DNA of 49,422 bases from Isotricha intestinalis. Lineage: Eukaryota; Ciliophora; Litostomatea; Vestibuliferida; Isotrichidae. This document shows, piece by piece, positions 10,712 through 21,916 of the stretch. Within the stretch, counting starts at the first letter, position 1, and every line of letters starts with the position of its first letter. The DNA is taken from contig JAJJLU010003579.1 of NCBI GenBank assembly GCA_023807065.1, positions 1-49,422 on the forward strand, read 5' to 3'. The notes beneath the pieces were generated by a model. It saw nothing but the letters and a program-made list of their open reading frames with translations. It did no database searches and was not told where the DNA came from. The translations under genes and the position numbers were made by a program.

Positions 10712-12589
10712 TTAATTATTATTATTTAAAAAGACATTTTTTTTTTCTTCTTTTTCTCCAAAAATTAAATTTTTACAAGCATTTTTGAGTCCAATACCAT
10801 TAATTTTAGGTATCATATAATAATTAGAACCTCTTTTTTTAATATTTCCATAAGGAATTTTATGACAATTAAACATTAAATAATATGTAACATTTCCACA
10901 TCTACAAAGTAATAATTCAATTGTAATCCAAAATAATATTATTCCACTTATTAATAATAATAAAACAAAAAAACTTCCAATTATCCCTAAATGATTAAAG
11001 AAATAATAAATATTTGCAAAAGCATATTCACTGATTTTATCTTTAAAAATGACAGAATTTATTTGACTAACAAGAGAAAAATTGGTAAACCAAATACATA
11101 AAATTAATGTAGAATAATATCCTAAATTTTCACTACTAATGCAAATTCCTAAAAAATGGGAATGGAAATAAAAATTATTTACACATCTATCACAAATATT
11201 ACAATGTACTGTTTTTCTATTCTTTTTTATTAAACATCTTGGACAATCTTCTCCCTCATTTGGAAGTTCAAATAAATTTCTAAGAAAACTTTCATAAGTT
11301 TTTTTTAATAAAGTTTCATTTAAAGTTTCTTGATTGTTTAATCGAAAACTTTGATGATAAAAATTATTTATTGAATCAGGTAAATTTTTGAATAGTTTAT
11401 AACATGAAACAATAACAAAAAGTATTGTTGATAATTGGTATAAATGAATTAATAAACTAACATTAAATTTTAATGTTACAGTATTAATAACAAAGTATAA
11501 ATAAGAAAAAACTAAACATGATAGTATAGCGTATAATCCAATACATCTTCTTTTAAAAATAGTTGAAATTTCTTTGGAAATAAAATGGAATTTTAATAAA
11601 TATAAAAGATTATATATTTTAAATGAATCTCTTCTTGGTAATAGTAAAGTAAATATAAAAGCTTTATAAAAACTTTTGGTTTTATATCTATAAGCTGTAT
11701 TTAATAATTCATAGTTAAATTTATTATAACTTTGATAAGTTTTTAAATCTCTTGGTTCTGTCATGTAATCAAAAATAGAATCAAAATAATATTTTAATAA
11801 ATATTTACAGCATTTATTCCCATTTAAAGATATTAAAGTGTCTGTAAAATTTGGAACACTTTCTTTAAATGTTTTAACTCCTAAATGCTTCAAAGCAAAT
11901 TTTAAAACTATAATATTATCAGATTCTAAAGAATAATTAAATATATTTTTTCCTTCTTTATCTATATGATTTAAATCACATTTTTTATATACTAAAGAAT
12001 AAAACATATTAAAATAATAATTATGTATTGTTTTTAAAAGAGGAGTAACACCATTATAATCTTGACAATCGAAATCAACATTATCTAAATTTAAAAAATA
12101 AGAAGAAACAAAAAGATCTTGTCTTTCATTTGTACAAACTAGATGAAAAGGGGTTTCTCCAAAATTATTTTTATAATTTACATCAGCATTAAATAATTCT
12201 ATTAAAGTTTTAACAACATTTAAATAAGAATATTTAACTGCTAAATGCAAAAGAGTATTTCCATCAGAATCTATTATTTCATTTACATCAATTTTCCTTT
12301 TTTCTAATAATATTGCACTTGGCATAAAATTCCCATTTATTGCTTCTAATTTGTGATTTACTTCTTTTATTTCTAATTTATTATTTTCATTTTCCAATTG
12401 AGAATCAAAACTTTTATCATTTATTTTTGTATTATTTTCATCTTCATAAGAATCTAATTTTGTTTCTGAAGTTATTGGAAAATCTATTGTATTTTCTTCA
12501 TCTTTTAATTTATCAGTTTCGTTTATATTTATATTATTATTTGGTAGTTTATAATTTTCAGCATCTTTGATATTTAAAATCTCACTCAT
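10712..12589 (-). CDS. Ankyrin-repeat DHHC-type membrane protein with altered catalytic motif
   Basis: A 625-residue protein. After an acidic N-terminus come about four ankyrin repeats (residues about 105-240, for example DGNTLLHLAVKYSYLNVVK and FGETPFHLVC). Two membrane segments follow at about 345-400, then a Cys-rich domain, then two more membrane segments at about 495-570. This is the layout of HIP14/Akr1-type S-acyltransferases, which palmitoylate proteins at the Golgi and other membranes. The zinc-binding framework is kept (CPRC, HCNICDRCV, then C..N), but the DHHC tetrad reads Tyr474-Phe475-His476-Ser477. The acyl-accepting Cys is therefore Ser (codon TCC at 11159-11161). A catalytically dead, ankyrin-binding relative is inferred. 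It is head to head with the phosphatase gene at 12736 across 146 bp. Confidence 0.88.
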   Translation of the reverse strand: MSEILNIKDAENYKLPNNNININETDKLKDEENTIDFPITSETKLDSYEDENNTKINDKSFDSQLENENNKLEIKEVNHKLEAINGNFMPSAILLEKRKIDVNEIIDSDGNTLLHLAVKYSYLNVVKTLIELFNADVNYKNNFGETPFHLVCTNERQDLFVSSYFLNLDNVDFDCQDYNGVTPLLKTIHNYYFNMFYSLVYKKCDLNHIDKEGKNIFNYSLESDNIIVLKFALKHLGVKTFKESVPNFTDTLISLNGNKCCKYLLKYYFDSIFDYMTEPRDLKTYQSYNKFNYELLNTAYRYKTKSFYKAFIFTLLLPRRDSFKIYNLLYLLKFHFISKEISTIFKRRCIGLYAILSCLVFSYLYFVINTVTLKFNVSLLIHLYQLSTILFVIVSCYKLFKNLPDSINNFYHQSFRLNNQETLNETLLKKTYESFLRNLFELPNEGEDCPRCLIKKNRKTVHCNICDRCVNNFYFHSHFLGICISSENLGYYSTLILCIWFTNFSLVSQINSVIFKDKISEYAFANIYYFFNHLGIIGSFFVLLLLISGIILFWITIELLLCRCGNVTYYLMFNCHKIPYGNIKKRGSNYYMIPKINGIGLKNACKNLIFGEKEEKKNVFLNNNN

Positions 12590-12735
12590 TTTATAAATAA
12601 AGATAAAATTTTTTAATTTTTGTTCAAAAAAAATATATATAATATATTAAAATAAGTGTTTAATAAAAAAATTTAATAATTGTATTAAAAAATAAAAATA
12701 ATTAAAGAAATTAATGATAATAAACAATTTACAAA

Positions 12736-15423
12736 ATGAATAATAATAATTCAGATCTTTTAAGCAATAAAACAAAATGTTATTGCATTAGAAATTTAAT
12801 TACTAATTGTTTCAAAAAAAAGATAAAAAAAAAAGTGACAGACCAAAATTCAGAATTAACTTATATTTTAACAAGAAAGAAAGATTTCCTTAGATTGACG
12901 ACTCAAAACAAAGATATGAATATAGAATCAACAATAAAAAATTCAACAGGCTTAATGAAAAATTCAACAACAAGAATAAACAACACTTCAAATTCTCGTA
13001 AGAACTTAACAACAAACTCAAAAATAATAAACTTAACTCAAAAAAGAAATCCTCCAGAAGAAAAAAAAAAATTTTTCCATGAATTTAAAGATAAACTTCG
13101 TTGTTTTTTTTGTGGTGGAAGAAATTGTAAGCATGAAAATTATATAAATAATATAAAAAATAACAATGCAATAGAAGGATTAAATTCAAATTTTATAACA
13201 GAAAATGTAATAGCAAGTCAAAGACCAAGTGAAATATTAATTCAAAAATATAAATTAATTCAAAAATTTAAGGAACTAAATATAGGTTTAATAGTAAATT
13301 TACAAAGAGAGGGAGAACATCCTTATTGTGGCCCAAATGCATATAAATTAACTTCAAGTGGTTTTTCATATAATCCTTCAGTTTTTTCTTCAGATGATAT
13401 TAAAATTAAATTAAGTGGTTGGAAAGATATGTCAGTTCCTACTTCAATGAATTATATGTTAGATATTGTTAAAGAAATGAGTATTGTTACTATTGATAAA
13501 AAAAATAAAGTTATTGTTCATTGTCACGCTGGTTATGGAAGAACTGGTGTTGTTATTGTTTGCTATTTATTATATAATAGTTTAAAAGATTGTGATACTA
13601 TTATCAAGGAAGTTAAAAGTAAAAGAAAAAAATGTGTTGAAACTAAAAATCAAATTAAATATTGTAAAAAATTTGAAGAGTTTTTAAATCATTCTAGAAT
13701 TCTCTTCGGGGAAAAAGAAAGTATTGATGTTTATTTAAAAAGACAAGAAGATTTACTTTTTGGAGATGAATTAAATAAATATGGATTTATTCCTAAGATA
13801 ATTGTTAAAGTTGTAGACAAAATTTGTTTTTTGAAAAAAAAATATAATTTAGATAATGCAATGATTTATAAATTTTTTCAAGGGGTTTTAATTGATTGGA
13901 ATGATGAATTAGAAAATATTTTATGTGCTATGAAAAAAATGATCAACAAAAATAATTGGACATTATTTGAACAAACTGAAAATATAATACTTATTATTGA
14001 ATTGTTATTTGATTGGTTTGAAGATTGTGTAGAATATATTATTAGTCCTGAAAGAACTGAAAATATAATTTTAAGTAATATTTATAATGAATATAATAAA
14101 GAAATAGAAAGTTTTATAAATGGAAAAAATATATTAGAAAACAATAAATGTAAACAATTTTTTGATTTTATTAAAAAAGAATATTATTGTTTTGAATATG
14201 AAATTTTATTTTATTTTGCTTCATTTTTAATTGATTTTCCACCTACTGGAATAGAAGAAGAAAATAACTTTGATAAAATGATTGATAGGATTTCATTAGA
14301 ATTACTTGGCTTTTCTTTTAGTGAAAAAAATAATAATGATGAATATAATAAAATCACCTATCCTTTAATAAAAGGATTATCTAATATAATAAAAGCAATT
14401 TATTTCTCTTTAAAGGTTAATGTTTCCTTAAATATTAATGAAAATGATGTTTTAAATAATTCTTTTTATTATGTTTGTCCTCAAAGAAAAAATGTACCTA
14501 TTAAAGTTACTTACTCTAATAATGATACCTTAAATACATTAAATCAAGTAAACCTAATTCCAAGGAAGAGAAAATCAATGTTTTTGAAATCAAATTTAAA
14601 ATTTTTAAGAAATTCAAATGTTTCTGAGTCTTCTGGTTTTAGTTCTCCTTTAAAAATCAAAAGACAAAAAACCGGAACAACAGGAAATTTTTGTTTTTAT
14701 AAAGGAATAAATGGAATTAACTCTAAAGCTGAATTAAAGAAAATTTATGATATTTTATCTCTGCATTTTTCTAATAAAAAAACAATATCTAATGATGATT
14801 CTAATGTTAATTTAAATAACAATAGATCATATTTAAATAAAAGCAATGAAGAAATATCTATTGATTATTGTTATTCTCCTGATAAAAATGTATCTGGAAA
14901 ATCACAAAAATTAGAAGAAGTTATCGAAGAAATTTTAAAAAATAATCCAAGTTCTTGTTCAAGTAGTTGTATTAATGTTTCAATGAATAGTAAAAATAGT
15001 AAAAAAAGTATAAAAAAATGTATTTTTAAATCTGAATTATCTCCTATTACAGCTTTAAATATCCCTAAGAAAATTAACAACAAAAAAGTAATAAAAAATA
15101 ATTATATTAATGAAGAAAAGAAAAAAGAAATTATTAATAATGCAATTAATAATATTAAACCTTTGAATCTTTATTCAAAAAGTAAAAGTATTATTGATAC
15201 AGAAACAAACGAAGATGAGATTAGTATTAAAAAAAATAAAACTCATTTGAGAAAAAGTATTGTTGATGAATTAAGAATTTTTAATCAAAAAAATTCTGAT
15301 GTAAAAACTAAAACCAGGAAAAAAGGCTTAGATATGTCTAAATGTAAAAATAAAAGTGATAGAGCTTTAATTGATTTAATGAAATATATGAATAATATGG
15401 AAAAAATAAAAATTTTAAAATAA
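12736..15423 (+). CDS. PTPDC1-like dual-specificity protein phosphatase
   Basis: An 895-residue protein. A Lys/Thr/Asn-rich N-terminal tail of about 120 residues leads to a family signature with CFFCGGRNCKHEN. A protein-tyrosine-phosphatase fold follows at about 150-320. The signature loop is HCHAGYGRTGVVIVCYLLY, with nucleophile Cys263 and Arg269. The WPD-equivalent Asp is probably Asp231 in GWKDMSVP. The CKHEN signature and loop wording match PTPDC1, a phosphatase linked to cilia and centrosomes in animals. The rest (about 340-895) contains a helical region and a long low-complexity basic tail. The catalytic set looks intact, so activity on phosphotyrosine or a phospholipid is expected. The substrate is unknown. 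Confidence 0.9.
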   Translation: MNNNNSDLLSNKTKCYCIRNLITNCFKKKIKKKVTDQNSELTYILTRKKDFLRLTTQNKDMNIESTIKNSTGLMKNSTTRINNTSNSRKNLTTNSKIINLTQKRNPPEEKKKFFHEFKDKLRCFFCGGRNCKHENYINNIKNNNAIEGLNSNFITENVIASQRPSEILIQKYKLIQKFKELNIGLIVNLQREGEHPYCGPNAYKLTSSGFSYNPSVFSSDDIKIKLSGWKDMSVPTSMNYMLDIVKEMSIVTIDKKNKVIVHCHAGYGRTGVVIVCYLLYNSLKDCDTIIKEVKSKRKKCVETKNQIKYCKKFEEFLNHSRILFGEKESIDVYLKRQEDLLFGDELNKYGFIPKIIVKVVDKICFLKKKYNLDNAMIYKFFQGVLIDWNDELENILCAMKKMINKNNWTLFEQTENIILIIELLFDWFEDCVEYIISPERTENIILSNIYNEYNKEIESFINGKNILENNKCKQFFDFIKKEYYCFEYEILFYFASFLIDFPPTGIEEENNFDKMIDRISLELLGFSFSEKNNNDEYNKITYPLIKGLSNIIKAIYFSLKVNVSLNINENDVLNNSFYYVCPQRKNVPIKVTYSNNDTLNTLNQVNLIPRKRKSMFLKSNLKFLRNSNVSESSGFSSPLKIKRQKTGTTGNFCFYKGINGINSKAELKKIYDILSLHFSNKKTISNDDSNVNLNNNRSYLNKSNEEISIDYCYSPDKNVSGKSQKLEEVIEEILKNNPSSCSSSCINVSMNSKNSKKSIKKCIFKSELSPITALNIPKKINNKKVIKNNYINEEKKKEIINNAINNIKPLNLYSKSKSIIDTETNEDEISIKKNKTHLRKSIVDELRIFNQKNSDVKTKTRKKGLDMSKCKNKSDRALIDLMKYMNNMEKIKILK

Positions 15424-15981
15424 ATGTTGTTTTATAAATAATAATATCACATTTTTATAAGTGTTTAAGTATATAGATATCAATATTTTCTTTTTTCAAA
15501 TATTTATTTTAGGAAATGAAATAATGTAAATAATTAATAACAAATTTTTTCAAACATTTTATTTTTAAAGTAAATAAAGAATAATACTTAAATATTTAAA
15601 AAGAGTTTTTGAAAAATTTTAAATAAAGATATATAGTGTAAATAAGGTTTTTCAAAAGTAACCCCAAAAAATTCAAAACAAATGTTTTAAGTTTGAGAAA
15701 TACATATTTTCCTAATAATTATTCAATAACTTTAGAAAAATGATTATAATAAACTATATTTATTTTTTAAAATATAACTAATTATCTTTTAAATTAATTA
15801 AAAGTTATATTTTATTTATATTTTCAAAATAATTTATAAAATTTTTAAAAAATAATAAGTTTTTAAAATAGGAAAAAATTGTTTTTTAAAAGTATTAAAT
15901 AAAAATTGAAGTAATTCAGAATAAATAATCTTTATTATTTTTTAATAATTTTTTTAGAAATATATAAATATTTATTATAAT
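15424..15981. other. Intergenic between convergent genes, no gene seen
   Basis: AT-rich spacer separating the 3' ends of the phosphatase and WDR17-like genes. No exon-like open stretch, RNA gene or repeat is visible on either strand. Confidence 0.55.
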
Positions 15982-18900
15982 TTAAGGATGAAAATTTTTT
16001 GGTGATGCAGAACAAACACTTATTATTTTAAATAATTCTAAAACTTCGCTGTTTAATAAATTAAAATCCCCTATTTTAGAAATTTTTCCTGTAATAATAT
16101 TTCCAGTGACAGAACTTTTTACAATATTAGAAATTTTATTTTTAAATAATTCATCTTTTATAATATAAAATTTCTTCATATTTTCACATGAATATTTTTT
16201 AATTCTTTCATTATTAAAATTATTGAAAGTATTTTGTAATTTTTCTAAATCAATATTTGATGATTTTTGAAATTTAGTTAAAATTTCTTTATCTTTATTA
16301 TTTTTTTTATAATATTCTTTTACTGGAATTAATAAATTAGAATTTGGTAAAATTCCATTTTTTTCTAATTCATTACACAAAATAGAAATTGATTTTAAAT
16401 TATGATTTAACATTTCAAAAAATAAGGATAAGATAAGATAATTTTGATATACTTGATTATATAAATTTATGTTTGAATTTTTGAATTTTTCCCAATTAAT
16501 GACTCTCATAGCTTCTAAAATATCTAAATATTCTAAAATGTTATTTTCATTTATTTCATTTTTTTCTAAATCTTTATCAAAGTTTTCATAAAGTTTTTGA
16601 ATATTATTATTTAAAGTCTCATAATCATTTTCAATAATAATTTTACAATAACCATTGATTTTTGTTTTTAAATTATTATAAATTTCTTTTTCTTTTTCTT
16701 GTAAATTACCAAATAATAATAAAAAAGAATAAAGTAAAGCATTTAAATTTTCATTTTGACAATTTTCAATGACATTAACTTGTTTATTATAGTTACTAAA
16801 TTTTAATTCTTGACATAATAATCCAAACATAACATCATATTCATACAAATAGCTATTGGTTAATTTAATAACTAAATAAGCAATTTCTAACTCATTTCCT
16901 CTAATTAAACATTTAATAGCATTATTAATTTGTTTAATTGATAAATAAGCACAAGCTGCTTGAACACAATTTCCACTTGATAATTTATCTTTGGCTATTT
17001 CATTTGAAATTTGTTTTAATTTGGAATCATTTTCTAAATTTTTTAAAGTTTCTTCAATATCTTCATCATTATCATCATTTGTGAAAAATCCACCTGTTGG
17101 ATCATTGATATTATTATTTTTTTTATCAGATTTTAGTTTATTTATCATTTTATTTAACCAAACCATTTTAGCATCTTCATATAAATTTTTCTCAGATAAT
17201 AATTTTAAAGAAGGTTCAAATTCATTTGAATTTAAAGATGCAAATAATTTATCATTATCAGAAATATTAATGTCTTCATTTTCATTTTTTAATAAATATT
17301 CAGAATATTTTTTAGTTAATTCTTCCCAATATTTAATTGAAACATGTGGAGCTGCAATAATTGCTTTTTTCCAATTATTTAAAGCTATATTTAACTCACA
17401 ATATTTTTCCCAATCACCACATTTAGCACAATTATCTATTGCTTCATTTAATAAATCTTCTTTTTTCTTTTTAAAAGAGATTTTCATTGAATTATTATAA
17501 TAATTAAATTCTAAATTGGATATTTTACTTTTATAAGCCGAATATAAATCTGCAATATAAAACATTTTATTTTTATCATCATTATGTTCTTTTAATCCAA
17601 GAATAACTCTTAAAATATCAAATAATTCTTTAATATAATCATTATAAAAGAAAAAATTAACAATAGTTTCAGCTCTAGAAACAAAATCATCTTTTTTAAC
17701 AGATTCTAATTTTTTTTCTAAACTTTTATATTTATTATAAATATCACAATTAGAATGATTGAAATTAACAATAAATTCAATAGGATTTCTAACATAATTC
17801 CAAAATCTAATTGAATTATCTTTTGAAGAAGTAATTAAAAGAAAAGGATGATTTGGACAAACATCAATACCATAAATATCAGAATAATGACCAGAAATTA
17901 ATCCTACACAAATCATATATTTAGTATCCCAAATTCTTGAAGTTTGATCCCAAGAACCACTAATTAATTTATTTGGATCTTCTTTAATCCATATAATTTG
18001 ACGAACATTATTAGTATGTCCTAATAGGAATTTACCTTTAATATCTTTATTATCTAAATTCCAAATTCCTATTTTAAAATCATCTGAAGAACTTGCTAAA
18101 ATTTTTTTTTTTGGATTATATGCTAATCCAAATACTTTTTGAGTATGTCCTGATAATTGTTTCTGGGAATTTTCTGTATGATTTTTATCATATATTCTTA
18201 TAAAAGAATCTTCACATGCAACAGCAAAAAAATTATCATCATAAGGAGAAAATTTAATTTGAAATACTTTCACTTTAATATTTACTTCAGAAATTAACAT
18301 TATTTTTCCTCCTTCTAAAGTAGAAATAAAAATCGAATTATCACAAGAAGCAATTATATCATTTTTTTCATTCCAATCAATTCCAATAACTTCACTATCA
18401 TTTTTTTCATTTCCTAATTTTATAGAAGAAATATTTTTTTCTAAATCAATATCCCAAATTCTTAATCCTCTTTTTGAATCTCCTGTTAAAATTAAATTAT
18501 CATTTATTGGAGAATATTTCACAGAATACATTTTAGGAATATCATCATTATTTATAATTCCAGGTTCATTAATTTTTAATGATAATAAAACATAATCTTT
18601 TGTCATATCCCAAATTTTTAAACTTCCATCATAAGAAACAGTTGCAAATTGACCATATTTAAAAGGAGAAAATTCTAAATCAAATATTGTACTTGTGTGA
18701 GATGGAATAGAAGAAAATATTATTTTTTTTAATTTTGTATCATAAATTTCAATTTCACCATTTTCTAAAGACATTAATATTTCATTTCCATTTTGAGATA
18801 TTTTACTATTTAATAATGGAACATCTGTTAATTTGGATATTGACTTATATGATTTTTTACTTACATTCCAATATGTTATTTTTGTTGATTTATTTAATGT

Positions 18901-19691
18901 TGAAATAAAGGAGCCAGGCTCGTTTTTTAACCATATAATTTTATTTAAAGAATTTCCATGTTTATCGAATTTCATTATAATTGATGGATTATTATTATTC
19001 ATATCACATAATATTATTTCTGTATTTTGAAATCCAACTAATAAATATTTATAATTTTCATCAGAATTATACCATTGTAATTCAACTATATTATTATTAT
19101 CTTCTGTTTCTACTTCTATATAATTTATATATTTTTTTCCTGAGTCTTTATTACATAAATATATTTCTTGTTTATTATTTGAATATACAAAATCATTTTT
19201 ATTGAAAGGATACCATGCTATTAAATTTGGTTTTCCACAAACTTTCCATTGAGTAATATTATGTGTTTTAATATCTATTATAAATATTTCATTTTTTTCA
19301 TTTAATACTAATAATTTATCATCTATATTAAATGAAAAATTTAATAAATCGTTGAAATTATTATAATTATGAATTTCTGAAGTTGTTAAAATATCATATA
19401 AAAAAATTCCATTTTTTGGATAATATATTGCAATTTCATTTTTTTTTTCTTTATTTAATGCTATGATTTTTAAAAATCTATCTTGAACAGGTTTTAAAAT
19501 TGTTTTTAATTCTTTTGTTTTTATAGAATAAATCATTACAGCCATGGTTGAAGCATAACAAAAATAATTTAAATTTATATCTATTATAAATTTATTTTCT
19601 AATTGACATCCTGGAGGATAAACTTTCTAAATAATTTTTATAATATTTATTATACTAATTGTTTTATTTCTTCATTTAATGAAACATTCAT
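15982..19691 (-). CDS. WDR17-like WD40-repeat protein, two exons
   Basis: Exon 1 (19656-19691) encodes MNVSLNEEIKQL. After a 29-nt intron, exon 2 (15982-19626) continues in frame with KVYPPGCQLENKF and YFCYASTMAVMIYSI, giving 1226 residues. Joining the exons restores the PGCQ...YCA(S/T) start typical of WDR17, upstream of an internal ATG at 19545 that would lose it. The N-terminal half holds many WD40 repeats forming two propellers (for example GHTQKVFGLAYNPKKKILASSSDD and SGSWDQTSRIWD). The C-terminal half is helical and TPR-like (LNEAIDNCAKCGDWEKY). Human WDR17 is about 1,300 residues with the same order. WDR17 is conserved mainly in ciliated lineages, so a ciliary or trafficking role is plausible but inferred. 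Confidence 0.92.
19627..19655 (-). other. Intron, 29 nt, in the WDR17-like gene
   Basis: The minus strand begins GTATAATAA and ends TTATTTAG. Removal joins codon 12 to codon 13 (phase 0) and restores a family-conserved N-terminus. The intron holds in-frame stops and its length is not a multiple of three. Confidence 0.9.
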
Positions 19692-19764
19692 TTTTAAAAT
19701 AAAAATTTAACTTATAAAAACACTTATAATATTTTTTAAATTTTAACAAAAAAATAAATTTATT

Positions 19765-20078
19765 TTATTCATAATCAAAATTAGTATTATAATTTAAAAT
19801 AACTCCTTGATTTTTAGAAGTTTTTCTTGTTATTAATGGAACTGTAATGCCTTGTTCATATTTTCCTAATCCTATTTAAAAAAATTATTTTAATTCTACC
19901 TTTTCCTTTCCATCCCATTTTTTCAAGCATTTTCCAAGCTTTTTCTTCTCCTGTTAATTTATTTTTTTCTATTTTTTTATTTGCCATATTTTGTTTTGAT
20001 AAAATCTAATCAAAGAAATAAATAATTTAATTAAACTTTCAGAAAATCATTTGGGTTTTTTGGATCATATTCTTCCAT
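19765..20078 (-). CDS. Mini G-patch protein of the SPF45/RBM17/DRT111 type, three exons
   Basis: Exons at 20037-20078, 19900-20005 and 19765-19871 join to an 84-residue frame. It starts MEEYDPKNPNDFLK, which resembles the YDPxxPNDY motif of SPF45. It then has a G-patch: AWKMLEKMGWKGKGLGKYEQG followed by PLITRKTSKNQG. SPF45-family proteins act in 3' splice-site recognition and bind the helicase-activating surface of DEAH proteins through the G-patch. The family's C-terminal U2AF-homology RRM is absent here because the frame stops at a TAA shortly after the G-patch. Both introns (28 and 31 nt) match the other tiny introns. The gene is only 73 bp upstream of the WDR17-like gene, on the same strand. 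The unspliced sequence is too interrupted to appear as a long open frame. Confidence 0.85.
19872..19899 (-). other. Intron, 28 nt, second in the G-patch gene
   Basis: The minus strand begins GTAGAATT and ends TTAAATAG. It interrupts a Gly codon (phase 1). Splicing restores the core G-patch wording GKGLGKYEQG. Confidence 0.88.
20006..20036 (-). other. Intron, 31 nt, first in the G-patch gene
   Basis: The minus strand begins GTTTAATT and ends TTGATTAG. Phase 0, after codon 14. Reading through would hit a stop immediately (GTT TAA). Confidence 0.85.
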
Positions 20079-20593
20079 TATGTAATTATTTAAAATTATT
20101 TTTTATTTTAGGAATTTAAATATTTAAAAATTAGTATAATTAGTGTAACTTTAAAATAATATTTAACTTCTTAGAAATAGGTATATAGAATATTATATTT
20201 TTAAAATATAATTAATTATAGTATATCATATAATTTTAATAAAATTATTGTTTTTGGAATATTTTTTTACTTGTATAACAAAATATTATTCATAAATTGA
20301 AAAAAATTCAATTCAAATAATGGTAATTAGAGAAATAAATAAAAATTTTTAATTTTAATTGGATTAATTCAAAAACTATAAACCTTATTAAATCAAATTC
20401 AAAGGGAAAAAAATATTTTTATTTAAAAAAACCAATTAATTTATGTAAAATATATTATTTCAAAGTTTCTTTTACTTAGAAATCAAAGAAAAAGTAATTT
20501 AACTTTATATCATAAGAATATTATAATTTATTAAAAGTTATAGATATTTAAAAATTTTTTTATTTTTTAATATAAATTATTAAAGTACAAAAA
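20079..20593. other. Intergenic between divergent genes, no gene seen
   Basis: AT-rich spacer holding the 5' flanks of the G-patch gene (minus) and the hypothetical gene at 20594 (plus). No RNA gene, repeat or exon is recognised. Confidence 0.55.
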
Positions 20594-21916
20594 ATGAAAA
20601 CTCCTATATCCTTAAGACTTGAACCAAATCAATCTCCAAAGAAATTATCTAATTTTAAACTAAATAATAAAAGTCAATATGCTAGAAATAAGATGAAGGT
20701 TTTAATTTCAAAATATAAAGAAACAGTTTTATCCAATGCAATATCTTCAAAAAATGAAGATTTTGAAAGAGAAAAAGAAAACGAGAAAAAAAGAGACAAT
20801 TCAAATTTTGTAAGCGAAGGAATGATAACAGAATATACAGAATTTATTGAAGGAAAAACAAATAAATCACACATGAAAACTTCAGTTAATTTATTAAATT
20901 CTTCACAACCAAAATCAATTTATAATAGATACAAAAATTTTCATACAAGAAATATAAGAAAATTAACTAAAAGTAATAATTATTCAAACTCAAAAAAATT
21001 TTCCACAATGGAATCAGAAGATGATAAAAAAGCAAAATTAAATGATGTAAATTATCTAAAAAAATATTTTTCTCAATATAAACAAGCAAATTCATTATAT
21101 TTCATATTAGATAAAAAAGCAAAAGATTATTTAAATAATATGGATGCATATGTTCATAGAAATTTGAATGAAAATACTCAAAAAATTACTTTTGGTTTAA
21201 GTCCATTTCCAAATATTGGAATGAATAAAGATTTTAGAGTTAAAGAACCAATAAATAAAAATGTTACAATTTATAATAAAAATTTTGACAGAAGAGCAAT
21301 TGGAGAAAGATATGATAAACATATGACTGAATTATTAAGATTAAAACAATTAATGAATACTATTAAAGAAATGGATAAAAATACAAAAAGTGATTATGGT
21401 TATAGAATTTTATGTAATTATTTAGCTCAAAATGGGATTTTTGAACATAAATATTATACAAAGAAATATTTAAGAAACTTTAAAGACTTTCTTAAAATTA
21501 ATTTTGATATTAATCCAAAAGTTCCTTATAAAGAATGTTTATTTGATATATTAAATGGAGATTATGATCAATATGTTGAAAATCCAATGGATTCTATTAA
21601 TCAATCAATTTTATCTTCAAAACCAAGAGAAAATTTTTTAAAAAATAATTTAAAAGAATTAAATACTATAAATAATAATTTATATTTACAAAAGATTTAT
21701 TTTACTCAACCTTCAATTTCTGATATTAAGAACAAAAACACAAAAAATTATATGGATACTTTACAAAGCTCTACAAGTCTTTCTTTTGAAAAATTAGAAA
21801 ATTTTGATGAAATTAAAAAAAGAGGTAAATTACTTGAATTTATTTGTTATAACAAACAAAAAAAAAAAAATATGTTAAATAATTGTCTTAAAAGAGTTGA
21901 AACAAATGAAAAATAA
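20594..21916 (+). CDS. Hypothetical basic protein
   Basis: A 440-residue frame starting MKTPISLRLEPNQSPKK, ending TAA. No domain is recognised. The first 150 residues are Lys/Ser/Asn-rich and probably disordered. A more globular, helix-rich part runs from about 170 to 340, with blocks such as YFILDKKAKDYLNNMDAYVH, LSPFPNIGMNKDFRVKEP and YDKHMTELLRLKQLMNTIKE. The tail is again basic. No signal peptide or membrane segment is seen, so it is probably intracellular. The conserved-looking centre suggests a real family, possibly lineage-specific and cytoskeletal, but that is only a guess. Confidence 0.75.
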   Translation: MKTPISLRLEPNQSPKKLSNFKLNNKSQYARNKMKVLISKYKETVLSNAISSKNEDFEREKENEKKRDNSNFVSEGMITEYTEFIEGKTNKSHMKTSVNLLNSSQPKSIYNRYKNFHTRNIRKLTKSNNYSNSKKFSTMESEDDKKAKLNDVNYLKKYFSQYKQANSLYFILDKKAKDYLNNMDAYVHRNLNENTQKITFGLSPFPNIGMNKDFRVKEPINKNVTIYNKNFDRRAIGERYDKHMTELLRLKQLMNTIKEMDKNTKSDYGYRILCNYLAQNGIFEHKYYTKKYLRNFKDFLKINFDINPKVPYKECLFDILNGDYDQYVENPMDSINQSILSSKPRENFLKNNLKELNTINNNLYLQKIYFTQPSISDIKNKNTKNYMDTLQSSTSLSFEKLENFDEIKKRGKLLEFICYNKQKKKNMLNNCLKRVETNEK

